12,971 nucleotides of DNA from an uncultured Candidatus Saccharibacteria bacterium (GCA_937988795.1 CALKHY010000010.1:1-12971), one strand, 5' to 3'. Positions 5,808 to 12,404 are shown, counted from the stretch's first letter. Numbers and translations are program-made. Notes: generated from the sequence alone by a model not told the origin.

Positions 5808-6306
5808 GCGCAGGCAGCGGCTGCGGGCAGGACGGGATTGGGTCGGTGGTAAACACCGGGTTTTGCGGTATCCAACGCTCGGGGTCAAAGGGCGCGCCGG
5901 TTGCCGGGTCGCCCAGCCGGTACCACGTTGTGTCAGCGAGCGGCGGCTTGCCAAAATCTGCCGGATCGCCTGGCGCGTTCGGCCCCGGCGCCTGACAGAT
6001 GATTTCTACTGACGATCCGTCACGATACTCTCCAATTCCCGGCCCGAACGGATCGCTCCTAACCTGCAAAGGCTCGCCTCGCAAGGTCTCAATCCGCCCA
6101 GTCACTGTATTGCGGATCGCTGTCCGGGCTGCCGCTACCGTGGTTGTCGGCGCCGCGCGCGACGGTTCTTGATGATGACTGACGGGTTCGTCGCTCTTGG
6201 CACAACCGCCAACCAAAGCCGCGCCGCCCACTGTTACAGCAAGTAACGGCGCTAGTAATGTTTGCACCGTTCCATAACTTCGCTCGACAGTTCGCAGGCT
6301 TCGCAT
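5779..6306 (-). CDS. SH3b-like lipoprotein
   Basis: A 175-residue predicted lipoprotein. Residues 1-34 are a type II signal peptide with hydrophobic core TLLAPLLAVTVGGAALVGG and lipobox VGGC (Cys35). After a polar linker, residues about 72-150 resemble a bacterial SH3 domain: PLQVRSDPFGPG, a GSSVEIICQAPG strand pair, WYRL and ERWIPQNPV. Such domains commonly hold cell-wall or protein ligands. Residues 151-175 are proline-rich with Cys160. The start at 6306 is chosen because GGGAGG stands eight bases upstream; a longer frame from 6336 would put ten extra residues before the signal peptide. It converges with the carboxypeptidase gene and overlaps its last 29 bases. The lipoprotein call is firm; the SH3 assignment is by pattern and less sure. 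Confidence 0.78.
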   Translation of the reverse strand: MRSLRTVERSYGTVQTLLAPLLAVTVGGAALVGGCAKSDEPVSHHQEPSRAAPTTTVAAARTAIRNTVTGRIETLRGEPLQVRSDPFGPGIGEYRDGSSVEIICQAPGPNAPGDPADFGKPPLADTTWYRLGDPATGAPFDPERWIPQNPVFTTDPIPSCPQPLPAPSTWAPQGG

Positions 6307-6314
6307 AGTTACAT

Positions 6315-6340
6315 CCTCCCTGCTTACGCCTACCACTATA
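6315..6340 (-). promoter_or_regulatory. Lipoprotein leader: -10 box and strong Shine-Dalgarno
   Basis: On the minus strand TATAGT (6340-6335) would start a transcript near 6328. GGGAGG (6320-6315) then stands eight bases before the ATG at 6306. This is a conventional leader of about 22 bases, unlike the leaderless starts of most neighbours. No clear -35 is visible. Confidence 0.45.
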
Positions 6341-6425
6341 GTAGACGCCGATCAAAAAAGATGTAAAAAAATCATGTGCAAAACCGCTTGCAAGTTGAGG
6401 TAAGCTATGCAAATATGTACGCGCC

Positions 6426-6668
6426 ATGAGCGAAGACCAATTTCTGAAACTGTTCAAATACATCGAAGCGTTTCGCGCGGAAGTCAATGCAAAACTTGAC
6501 CAAAAGGCCGACAAAGACCGCGTCTATAGCGCGCTCGATTACATTATTAAGCAGCTCGAAATACACGACCAGGAACGCCTATTCACAAATCACCAACTCG
6601 ACCGACATGAAACCTGGATCAAACAGCTCGCTGTAAAGACCAATACCAAGCTCGCACCCGAACCTTAA
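6426..6668 (+). CDS. Small charged coiled-coil protein of unknown function
   Basis: An 80-residue soluble protein rich in Lys, Glu, Asp and Gln with heptad-like hydrophobic spacing (FLKLFKYIEAFRAEV, ALDYIIKQLEIHDQ), most likely a helical coiled coil. It has no signal peptide, membrane segment or cysteine. I do not recognise a named family, although short proteins of this look occur in Saccharibacteria. A TATGTA box at 6414-6419 ends six bases before the ATG, fitting a leaderless start. The gene converges on rmuC; their stop codons share the palindrome TTAA at 6665-6668. Coding status is supported by the consistent amphipathic composition and by lack of any competing frame. Confidence 0.75.
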   Translation: MSEDQFLKLFKYIEAFRAEVNAKLDQKADKDRVYSALDYIIKQLEIHDQERLFTNHQLDRHETWIKQLAVKTNTKLAPEP

Positions 6669-7750
6669 TCTTGGTCTAATACTGGCTTATCAAGAACAAG
6701 CGGCTCTACGACCGGGTTGACGGCCGCGATTTTGACGACGTCTTTGTCTACCTTCTTAAGTTCTTTATGGGCGTTGTTAAAGTGTCCTACCGTCGTACCG
6801 AGGCTATTGCCCAACTTTTGCATAAGCTCTTCGTACGTACGAATATGACGGCCGAGTTCGCCGACGCGCTTCTGAATTTCTTTGGCTTGTTCCTCGATCT
6901 GCAGACTGCGCAGCCCCTGCAGTACCGTTTGCAGGTACGCCATAAAGGTCGTCGGGCTTACGATTATCACGTTTTTCTCGCGGAAGGCGTATTCAATCAG
7001 ATCGCGCGCGCTGGTGTTGGTGGCGCCAACTTTGTTAATGAGCAGGTCGTAGTAAATCGCCTCGCTCGGAATGAACATGAAGGCGTACTCCATGGTATTT
7101 TCGCTCGGGCGGATGTATTTATGCGTCTCGTCGATGCGGTTTTTTAGGTCGGCCTTGAACGCCCGGGCGAGCAATTCGCGCTTGTCTTTGTCTTTTTCTT
7201 CGATCAGGCGGTTGTAGTTTTCGAGGCTAAACTTGGAGTCGACCGGCAGCATGCGGCCTTTATCAAGCAAAATGACGGCGTCCACCACCTCGCCGTCTTT
7301 AAACTTATACTGTAGTTTGTACCGCTCCGGCGGCAGTACGTTCTCAAGCACCTGGCTTAGGTAGTATTCTCCCAACACGCCGCGCTGCTTGGGATTTTGC
7401 AGCACGTTTTGCAGCGTCTTTAGCTCATCAGCGACGTCAACCACGCGCTTGTTTGTCTCATCAAGCTTTGCGAGCCGTTCAGTAACATCAGCGATGATCT
7501 TACTGCTTGCGGCAAACTGCTTCTGGATGGAGTCGCGCATCATTTCCTGGTTCTTGTCCAGACGCTCGCTTATCTGATGCTGCAGCCCCTCCTTGAGCTT
7601 GGCAATGTCATCGCTCAATTTTGAGAGATCTTGCTTAAGCAGCAGTGTCACGTTCGCTTCCGCCGGCCTTGCCTTTTGTACCAGCACATACAAAAGAGCT
7701 CCACCCAACGCCGCACACAAAACCCCCAATACAATCACCACTGCTACCAT
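6665..7750 (-). CDS. rmuC: RmuC-family DNA recombination protein
   Basis: A 361-residue protein of the RmuC family (PF02646), which limits recombination between inverted repeats in E. coli and has a nuclease-like core. Residues 2-24 are a membrane helix, residues about 37-110 a long coiled coil, and residues about 115-325 the RmuC domain. Landmarks are RGVLGEYYLSQVLENVLPP, VVDAVILL followed by PVDSKFSLENYNRL, EYAFMFIPSEAIYY and the VIIVSPTTFMAYLQTV helix. The length is shorter than E. coli RmuC (475), mainly outside the core. TATAAT at 7766-7761 lies ten bases before the ATG, so any leader would be about three bases long. Family call is firm; the precise biochemical activity of the family is not settled. 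Confidence 0.93.
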   Translation of the reverse strand: MVAVVIVLGVLCAALGGALLYVLVQKARPAEANVTLLLKQDLSKLSDDIAKLKEGLQHQISERLDKNQEMMRDSIQKQFAASSKIIADVTERLAKLDETNKRVVDVADELKTLQNVLQNPKQRGVLGEYYLSQVLENVLPPERYKLQYKFKDGEVVDAVILLDKGRMLPVDSKFSLENYNRLIEEKDKDKRELLARAFKADLKNRIDETHKYIRPSENTMEYAFMFIPSEAIYYDLLINKVGATNTSARDLIEYAFREKNVIIVSPTTFMAYLQTVLQGLRSLQIEEQAKEIQKRVGELGRHIRTYEELMQKLGNSLGTTVGHFNNAHKELKKVDKDVVKIAAVNPVVEPLVLDKPVLDQD

Positions 7751-7796
7751 AATGCAATTAATTATATAGACAATGAACCAAAGAGGCCACTAGCGT

Positions 7797-8636
7797 CTAG
7801 TATATTTTGAGCGATTCGACGATGTTGATTGCCTGCTCAAGCGTGGTGCTGTCTATGGCATCCTTCGGGACTGGATCGAACGCCAGACTGTTGTTGGCGT
7901 CGGCACCATAGCCGCCAACAATAAAGTAAAAGTCACCGTTAATCGGCAAGGTATACATCAGCGGTTCGCCAGCCTTAAATTCGTAGCTGCCGGTAACGAT
8001 AAAGAAGCCGAACATGTCTTTCGGCCCCGCAAACGACAAGTTGGTGTACTGGCGCTGACCCTCGACCGGATTGGCGTAGGCAATAACTTCGGAATCACGG
8101 GTAGCGATTGACTTATCGATGGTCGCCTTCTGCGCTTCACTCGCGCCCTTGCGGATACGTAAGGTAAACACGCCGGTCTTGGATGTATTATCGGATGTCC
8201 GATATGTGATGCGCGGCGAGGTGATGGTTATTGTGCCGTCGCTCGACTCTTTGAGTGTCCAGTCCTTGCGGTGCGTAAGTTCAATATTGAGTTTTTCGCT
8301 CCTGAAGGTAACGGGTGTGCTGTCGGGCACCGTTGACGATGGCGTTTCTTCCTCTTGCTCGGTAGAAGCATTGTTCGTTTGCGTTTGCTGCTGTGCGGAT
8401 TGCTTGTCGCTACTGCCACGCCCCAAGAGCCAGTAAAGTCCGGCTGTTATCAACGCCAAGCCGATGAGCCCAATGCAAACAAGCAATACAATTCTGCCCC
8501 GCCCTGTTTTACCTGTCTTAGGCGCAGGTTGCTGAACCGGCTGCGAGGGCCGCTGTGGCGCCATTGGGTCGCGAAGCATGGGATTCTCCGGCTGATTTGC
8601 CGACGCTTCGCTGGAATGATGCTGCTCGTTATCCAT
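7797..8636 (-). CDS. Single-pass membrane-anchored secreted protein of unknown function
   Basis: A 279-residue protein. Residues 1-46 are a hydrophilic, proline- and glutamine-rich cytoplasmic tail. Residues 48-71 are the only membrane helix, preceded by a basic KTGKTGRGR stretch that favours an exterior C-terminus. Residues 74-108 are a Ser/Thr/Gln/Glu linker. Residues about 109-279 are a globular beta-rich domain (VTFRSEKLNIELTHRKDWTL, DGTITITSPRITYRT, FGFFIVTGSYEF) with a C-terminal helix INIVESLKIY. This layout resembles PsbP-like or surface-displayed binding domains, but I do not recognise a specific family. It lies between rmuC and the PAP2 gene on the same strand and is separated from the latter by a hairpin. 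Confidence 0.85.
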   Translation of the reverse strand: MDNEQHHSSEASANQPENPMLRDPMAPQRPSQPVQQPAPKTGKTGRGRIVLLVCIGLIGLALITAGLYWLLGRGSSDKQSAQQQTQTNNASTEQEEETPSSTVPDSTPVTFRSEKLNIELTHRKDWTLKESSDGTITITSPRITYRTSDNTSKTGVFTLRIRKGASEAQKATIDKSIATRDSEVIAYANPVEGQRQYTNLSFAGPKDMFGFFIVTGSYEFKAGEPLMYTLPINGDFYFIVGGYGADANNSLAFDPVPKDAIDSTTLEQAINIVESLKIY

Positions 8637-8677
8637 AACTATAAATTACAACGCACGCGCATTGAGCGCAAACTTAA

Positions 8678-8706
8678 GAAGATCCGGGGTTATGTCCCGG
8701 ATCTTC
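8678..8706 (-). terminator. Strong hairpin, likely transcription terminator after the PAP2 gene
   Basis: A perfect 11-pair stem, GAAGATCCGGG and CCCGGATCTTC, encloses a seven-base loop 60 bases beyond the PAP2 stop. On the minus strand it is followed by TTAAGTT, a poor T-tract, so it may act as a Rho-independent terminator of modest strength or as an mRNA-stabilising stem. It insulates the upstream genes from the anchored secreted protein gene. Confidence 0.5.
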
Positions 8707-8765
8707 GTGGAAGCCTCACACTTCCTGCTTTCACTATACACCCGCCCGCACACAAAACGCAAGCG

Positions 8766-9536
8766 TTATGCGGCAAGCTTGAATACTTTGCGGATGTTCG
8801 CAGGCAGCAGATGAATGGTCGATACCACCGCCATTGCTACAGCCGCACCGCCTACCACATCGAGCGGCGCGTGCACGCCAAGGAAGATGCGCGACCATGC
8901 CTCGGCCACGATAAACAAAGCGAGCACTATCCGCCACGGCCAGGCGAGATACGGCCACGCCGTAAGCACTAAGGCAGTTACAATCGCCACATGAGCCGAC
9001 GGAAAGCCTAGGCCGTCTTGCGAGGCACGCATAACGGCATCATACATCGGCAGCTCTACTGGACGCGCGCGGTTAACAATATGCTCGACAATCGTAACAG
9101 CAGCAAAAGTCGAACCGGCAGCGACAGCATACTGCCAGGCCAGCAGTCGGAATTTTGGTATCAACAGGAACGCGACTACCAAAAATGCCATACCCCACAC
9201 CGCGTCGCTCACTGGCTTAGCAATCTGCTCGGTCACCCAGCCCGGCAAATCAACGTGGTTAATAAACGCGAAGATTCGACGCTCAGTCTCGTCCAACCAT
9301 CCCCCCATTGCCAACACAGCGGTCACAGCAAGCACTACCAACCCGACAGCCAATAGCGCCCAATACCACTTGCGCCGCCGCGACAGCATCTGCTGGCGTC
9401 TTTTTTCTTCTACCGTCTCGGTCTCGTCCGAGTCCGATACCGTCCCGGCCTCGCGCGCAGCAACCACTGGCCGCCTTGCCGCTGCTGGTCGTGGAAACTT
9501 AGATGAAGGCCGTTTGGATATCCTCTTTTGTATCAT
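8766..9536 (-). CDS. PAP2-superfamily membrane phosphatase with altered first motif
   Basis: A 256-residue membrane protein of the type 2 phosphatidic acid phosphatase superfamily, whose bacterial members often dephosphorylate undecaprenyl diphosphate or related lipids. A basic, disordered N-terminus (1-57) precedes about six membrane helices from residue 58. The PAP2 signature is recognisable: C1 region EHIVNRARP (151-159), C2 PSAH (179-182) with His182, and C3 SRIFLGVHAPLD (215-226) with nucleophile His222 and Asp226. The Lys that opens the KxxxxxxRP C1 motif is replaced by Glu151, while the RP pair is kept. That could alter phosphate binding. The gene follows the DUF475 gene by 26 bases but has its own TATAGT box, so it may be transcribed from either promoter. 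Confidence 0.88.
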   Translation of the reverse strand: MIQKRISKRPSSKFPRPAAARRPVVAAREAGTVSDSDETETVEEKRRQQMLSRRRKWYWALLAVGLVVLAVTAVLAMGGWLDETERRIFAFINHVDLPGWVTEQIAKPVSDAVWGMAFLVVAFLLIPKFRLLAWQYAVAAGSTFAAVTIVEHIVNRARPVELPMYDAVMRASQDGLGFPSAHVAIVTALVLTAWPYLAWPWRIVLALFIVAEAWSRIFLGVHAPLDVVGGAAVAMAVVSTIHLLPANIRKVFKLAA

Positions 9537-9547
9537 GACTAAGATTC

Positions 9548-9576
9548 ACTATAGCACCGACACTACTTAGAGTCAT
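9548..9576 (-). promoter_or_regulatory. Internal promoter for the PAP2 gene
   Basis: On the minus strand ATGACT (9576-9571) and TATAGT (9553-9548) are separated by 17 bases, with the ATG 11 bases further on. The -35 element lies inside the last codons of the DUF475 gene. There is no Shine-Dalgarno sequence. Moderate matches only. Confidence 0.4.
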
Positions 9577-10606
9577 GTTGTGCAGCTAACGCTTGCCGAG
9601 ATGCGATAATCGACGAACCGATAATTCCCAACCCAGCCAGACCGGCGATTACCTCTGGCACGTTGATAAAGATGCTCAAGATAAGCACGCAGGCAAGCAC
9701 GGTAATGGTATAATGCGCGCCATGCTCGATGTACTTGTAGCTGTCGAGCGTGCCGCGCCGCACCATGTAGACTGTCAGCGAACGCACCCACAGTGCGCCA
9801 ACGCCCAGACCGATAGCAATCAAAATGACGTCCTTGGTCACCGCAAACGCACCCAGCACGCCGTCGAATGAGAAGCTGGCGTCCAACACTTCCAAGTACA
9901 AGAAGCTAATGAATCCAGCCAGCCCCACGCGCGCTGCGTTGCCCAGCTTGCGCTTTTGTACCGCCGAGAAATACTCACTCGCGCCGTGAATCACACTGTA
10001 TGTGAGCACGCCCAGGATGCCAGCTACCAGCGTCTCGCGCGGCTCGTGGTTAAACGGCATGGCTGCCGCAAGCGCGATCACCGACAGCGCAACACATGCT
10101 GGCACCCACCAGTAGGCGAACTGCTGTAGCCGGCGCTCCAGTCGCTTATACCACAACACCTCGCGCTTACCGTCAAAGAAGAAGTGCAGCGCCAGCATGA
10201 GCAAGAATCCGCCGCCGAACGCCGACAATACCACATGCGCCTCTTCCAGCTTATGTGAATATTCGTCGGGGTTATTCAGTGCCAGATTAATCACCTCCGA
10301 CCAGCTAAGGCCAGCGGTCAACGTCACCAGAATGATCGGGAAGACCAGCCGCATGCCAAACACCGCAATCGCCACGCCAACAGTCAGAAATATCGTCTGC
10401 CAGAATTTAGACATCTGCTTGAGTACCTTGGCGTTCACAATCGCGTTATCAAAGCTGAAGGCCACCTCCACGGCAATCAGCACCATGACAACGAACATGG
10501 CGCTCAGTCCCCAATCAAACAACGCCCACAAAATCGACCCGATAGTCACCAACGCCGAAACAGCAAAAATGCGCAACGGCGAACGTGCGTGTAAGTATTT
10601 TTCCAT
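9563..10606 (-). CDS. DUF475 (TerC-superfamily-like) integral membrane protein
   Basis: A 347-residue multi-pass membrane protein of the DUF475 family, related to TerC-type proteins that in some bacteria export or handle metal ions, including manganese. Two internal repeats each bring an aspartate motif into the membrane: VEVAFSFDNAIVNAKVL (Asp53) and LDASFSFDGVLGAFAV (Asp248), the pair typical of this fold. HGASEYFSA and the segment TLDSYKYIEHGAHYTI are further DUF475 landmarks. The start at 10606 is chosen over an in-frame ATG at 10648, which lies upstream of a perfect TATAAT. The fit to the family is over the full length. Substrate is not known; metal transport is inferred from relatives. 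Confidence 0.9.
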   Translation of the reverse strand: MEKYLHARSPLRIFAVSALVTIGSILWALFDWGLSAMFVVMVLIAVEVAFSFDNAIVNAKVLKQMSKFWQTIFLTVGVAIAVFGMRLVFPIILVTLTAGLSWSEVINLALNNPDEYSHKLEEAHVVLSAFGGGFLLMLALHFFFDGKREVLWYKRLERRLQQFAYWWVPACVALSVIALAAAMPFNHEPRETLVAGILGVLTYSVIHGASEYFSAVQKRKLGNAARVGLAGFISFLYLEVLDASFSFDGVLGAFAVTKDVILIAIGLGVGALWVRSLTVYMVRRGTLDSYKYIEHGAHYTITVLACVLILSIFINVPEVIAGLAGLGIIGSSIIASRQALAAQHDSK

Positions 10607-10613
10607 CCCGCCT

Positions 10614-10643
10614 ATTATACAGCCTATTGAGTTAACCGCCCAA
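10614..10643 (-). promoter_or_regulatory. DUF475 promoter, perfect -10, leaderless
   Basis: A perfect TATAAT (minus strand 10619-10614) ends seven bases before the ATG at 10606, so the transcript should start at or within one base of it. TTGGGC (10643-10638) is a weak -35 at 18 bases. The intervening AGGCGGG is not complementary in Shine-Dalgarno fashion at a usable distance if the transcript starts here. Confidence 0.55.
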
Positions 10644-10665
10644 GACAAATCCTACAAAACCTAAC

Positions 10666-10688
10666 TTTTGATGCTATAGCATTCAAAA
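10666..10688. promoter_or_regulatory. Palindrome between the YdjM-like and DUF475 genes
   Basis: The 12-base perfect palindrome ATGCTATAGCAT (10671-10682) is extended by TTTTG and CAAAA arms with one bulged T. It lies downstream of the YdjM-like gene and upstream of the DUF475 promoter. It could be a regulator site or a weak terminator; there is no adjacent T-run and the role is unknown. Confidence 0.3.
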
Positions 10689-10717
10689 TGGGTATTACTG
10701 CCGGGGCGGCGAGATGA

Positions 10718-11209
10718 CTAGAAGCGGATTTTGCGGATAATCAAACCGTCCAAAAGCAAGTGACTAAAGTAACCGGCGACGGCCGCGCCGTAGATCAGCA
10801 AGCCGACGGTCCAGATCTCATGATTATTAAGATACGGCACGATTAAAATCGGTGACGGCACCAGAAACATGGCGAGCTTGTGATGTGTCCAGCCGCGGTG
10901 CTTGCCGATGATCGGCGTCATGGCCAGCAGTCCCAGGTAGGCGGCAGGCTCGAACTTGCCGCTGATAATCAGGACAATCATGGCAATGAAGGCGATGCCG
11001 AAAAAGAGATTCTGCCCGACCGAGTTAGTATCGACATCCGGGAATAGGCCAAACAACACCGCCACCACAAAGAGTCCAATCAACAGCTGCCAGTCCTGCA
11101 AAGAAATGTCCCACCGCTCAAGCATCTCGCCGGGCAGCAACCTTACTGCGCCAACGTACACAGCATTCACCACAACCGCTCCAACAATATGGCCCTTATA
11201 TCCCGACAT
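10718..11209 (-). CDS. YdjM/PF04307-like membrane-bound metal-dependent hydrolase
   Basis: A 163-residue membrane protein with about four hydrophobic segments. It matches the LexA-regulated YdjM family and related membrane-bound metal-dependent hydrolases: His7 in MSGYKGHIVGA, LFGLFPDVDTNS (53-63), IGKHRGWTHHKL (101-112) with the HRGxTH signature, and GYFSHLLLDGL (146-156). The conserved His and Asp residues at the membrane face probably bind metal. The family's substrate is not established, although some members are linked to lipid or envelope repair. It precedes the DUF475 gene by 111 bases on the same strand, too far and with too good an intervening promoter to assume one operon. I found no convincing promoter or Shine-Dalgarno site before the ATG. 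Confidence 0.85.
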   Translation of the reverse strand: MSGYKGHIVGAVVVNAVYVGAVRLLPGEMLERWDISLQDWQLLIGLFVVAVLFGLFPDVDTNSVGQNLFFGIAFIAMIVLIISGKFEPAAYLGLLAMTPIIGKHRGWTHHKLAMFLVPSPILIVPYLNNHEIWTVGLLIYGAAVAGYFSHLLLDGLIIRKIRF

Positions 11210-11263
11210 ATATTCCAGTTAAGCATAAACAATGCTTCGCCGCTATGTAAGAACTCCCACACC

Positions 11264-11293
11264 CCGTCATTCCCGTGCCAACGGAAATGACGG
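11264..11293. repeat. Short palindromic repeat-like hairpin (GTCATTCC type)
   Basis: Arms CCGTCATTCCCGT (11264-11276) and ACGGAAATGACGG (11281-11293) pair over 13 positions with one mismatch around a GCCA loop. The GTCATTCCCG edge resembles short palindromic repeats scattered between genes in many bacteria. It lies between the YdjM-like start and the reductase stop. Only one copy of this exact sequence is in the window. Confidence 0.6.
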
Positions 11294-11316
11294 AAGTAAA
11301 TCAACCGAGGTGAAGA

Positions 11317-11346
11317 TTGACAAAATGGTTATGGTTGTGGTATAAT
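11317..11346 (+). promoter_or_regulatory. Consensus promoter without a downstream plus-strand gene
   Basis: TTGACA (11317-11322) and TATAAT (11341-11346) are both perfect, separated by 18 bases, with TGG immediately before the -10 box giving an extended -10. It reads rightward into the 3' end of the minus-strand reductase gene, and no plausible plus-strand gene begins within several hundred bases. Possible products are an antisense transcript or a small RNA; alternatively it is the remnant promoter of a lost gene. Confidence 0.6.
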
Positions 11347-11362
11347 AAAAAAAATAGGGTTA

Positions 11363-11920
11363 TTATTGTTTTGCGGCTTTGAGGGCGCGGGCGAACCAGA
11401 CTAGTTCGTCGTAGGCTTTTTGAACGTTTTTCGTCTGCATCTCGACAAATTCGGGCTTCAGTTGCCCTTGCTCGTCAAACATTTCCTGCACTTTCGGGAA
11501 ATATAGTTCCGGCTTGACCGGCACCATCCACATGGTGTGATACACCGGCAGCAGCGCTTCGCACACGCGCACGCCGCCCCACGGGCCGTTGCTGACGCCG
11601 GCAGTTGCCACCGGCTTGTGGTAATAGTTGTCAAACTCGCTGTCGAGCAGGCGTTTTAAGCTGCTTGGAATGCTGTGGTTGTATTCTGGCGTGACAACGT
11701 AAAACGCATCGGCTTTGGCGGTAATTTCACTATATTTGGGGTCGCGGCCGTCAGCTGGCGAGCCGTCCGGCGGCAGGTTGAAATCGCGCGGATCGACAAA
11801 AATAATCTCGACGTCATCCCGCTGACGCCCCTGCTCCGCCACCCAGCGGGCTGCCATTTCGGACAAACGCCCCTCTCTTTTCGTGCCCAGGATAACCGCA
11901 ATCGTAACCTTTTCGTCCAT
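11363..11920 (-). CDS. NADPH-dependent FMN reductase / flavodoxin-like quinone reductase
   Basis: A 185-residue cytoplasmic flavoprotein of the NADPH-dependent FMN reductase family (PF03358), expected to use NAD(P)H to reduce FMN, quinones or other small acceptors. The flavodoxin-like fold is visible in VTIAVILGTKREGRLS (flavin phosphate loop, GTKREG at 12-17), the AFYVVTPEYNHSIPSSLKRLLD segment near residues 72-93 (which wraps the isoalloxazine) and VATAGVSNGPWGGVR. Length is normal for the family. An extended -10 ends seven bases before the ATG. The gene is bracketed by two different palindromic repeats and faces a strong antisense promoter at its 3' end. Physiological acceptor unknown. Confidence 0.92.
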   Translation of the reverse strand: MDEKVTIAVILGTKREGRLSEMAARWVAEQGRQRDDVEIIFVDPRDFNLPPDGSPADGRDPKYSEITAKADAFYVVTPEYNHSIPSSLKRLLDSEFDNYYHKPVATAGVSNGPWGGVRVCEALLPVYHTMWMVPVKPELYFPKVQEMFDEQGQLKPEFVEMQTKNVQKAYDELVWFARALKAAKQ

Positions 11921-11927
11921 ATCTAAA

Positions 11928-11936
11928 AGTATAGCA
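11928..11936 (-). promoter_or_regulatory. Reductase extended -10, leaderless
   Basis: TGC plus TATACT occupies 11936-11928 on the minus strand, and the ATG at 11920 follows seven bases later with no Shine-Dalgarno sequence. Where a -35 would lie there is instead the 12-base palindrome CATGGCGCCATG (11944-11955), a possible regulator site. Confidence 0.5.
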
Positions 11937-11964
11937 CCGTTCTCATGGCGCCATGTGAGGCTTA

Positions 11965-11994
11965 TCTGGATGCCGGATCAAGTCCGGCATGACG
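11965..11994. repeat. Short palindromic repeat-like hairpin (CCGGATCAAGTCCGG type)
   Basis: ATGCCGGA and TCCGGCAT (11970-11977 and 11983-11990) form a perfect eight-pair stem around TCAAG, bordered by TCTGG and GACG. The pattern resembles widespread intergenic repeats of the form CTGGAT...ATGACG. It lies between the metallopeptidase stop and the reductase promoter. Confidence 0.6.
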
Positions 11995-12020
11995 AAGGGA
12001 GAGGGGTGGCAATATAGCGC

Positions 12021-12404
12021 TCAACGCTCGAGTTTGTGGATGCGCTCGTGGTCGAGGCCGAAGTAGTGGGCGACTTCGTGCCAGAGGGTGTGGCGGACTT
12101 CTTCTTCGAGCTGCGGGATGGAATTGACGTATTCAAGCATTGGTTTTTTGAAGATGGTTATTTTGTCCGGCGGATAGTTGTCGATCGCGCCCTGGCGGTA
12201 GGCGAGCGGGACGCCCTCGTACAGGCCGAATAGCGTTTCGTCGTCCAGCAAATGCAACTCTTCGCGCTGTTCTTCCGTCGGCTCGTCGGCATACACAATT
12301 GCCAAATTCTTTAATGCCTGCATGTGCGTCGGATGCGTCTTCATTAAATCATCCATCGCTTTGGAGATAATGGCGTCGAATTGTTCGTCGCTAATTTCGA
12401 GCAT
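12021..12404 (-). CDS. Zincin_1 (PF06262-like) metallopeptidase family protein
   Basis: A 127-residue single-domain protein with the zincin signature HEVAHYFGLDHERI at residues 109-122: His109 and His113 bind zinc, Glu110 is the catalytic base, and Asp118 is the candidate third ligand. The preceding ITIFKKPMLEYV and EEEVRHTLWHE segments are typical of the family formerly known as DUF1025. There is no secretion signal, so it is probably cytoplasmic; physiological substrates of the family are unknown. A TACAAT box ends seven bases before the ATG. It is the only gene here ending in TGA, evidence that TGA is a stop in this organism. It is divergent from the GlsB-like gene. Confidence 0.9.
   Translation of the reverse strand: MLEISDEQFDAIISKAMDDLMKTHPTHMQALKNLAIVYADEPTEEQREELHLLDDETLFGLYEGVPLAYRQGAIDNYPPDKITIFKKPMLEYVNSIPQLEEEVRHTLWHEVAHYFGLDHERIHKLER

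Noticed and set aside
8355..8972. Plus-strand open frame (205 codons) spanning the intergenic hairpin
   Set aside because: It lies opposite two well-supported genes, crosses the 8678-8706 hairpin and has an Arg/His/Cys-rich product typical of antisense frames.
10607..10648. Longer DUF475 start at 10648 with 14 extra residues
   Set aside because: A perfect TATAAT lies between it and the ATG at 10606, so the longer form would begin upstream of the predicted transcript, and the extra residues do not resemble the family.
12001..12023. TGA recoding (as Gly or Trp) in this organism
   Set aside because: The metallopeptidase ends naturally at TGA just after its zincin motif, and no gene in the window has an in-frame TGA.
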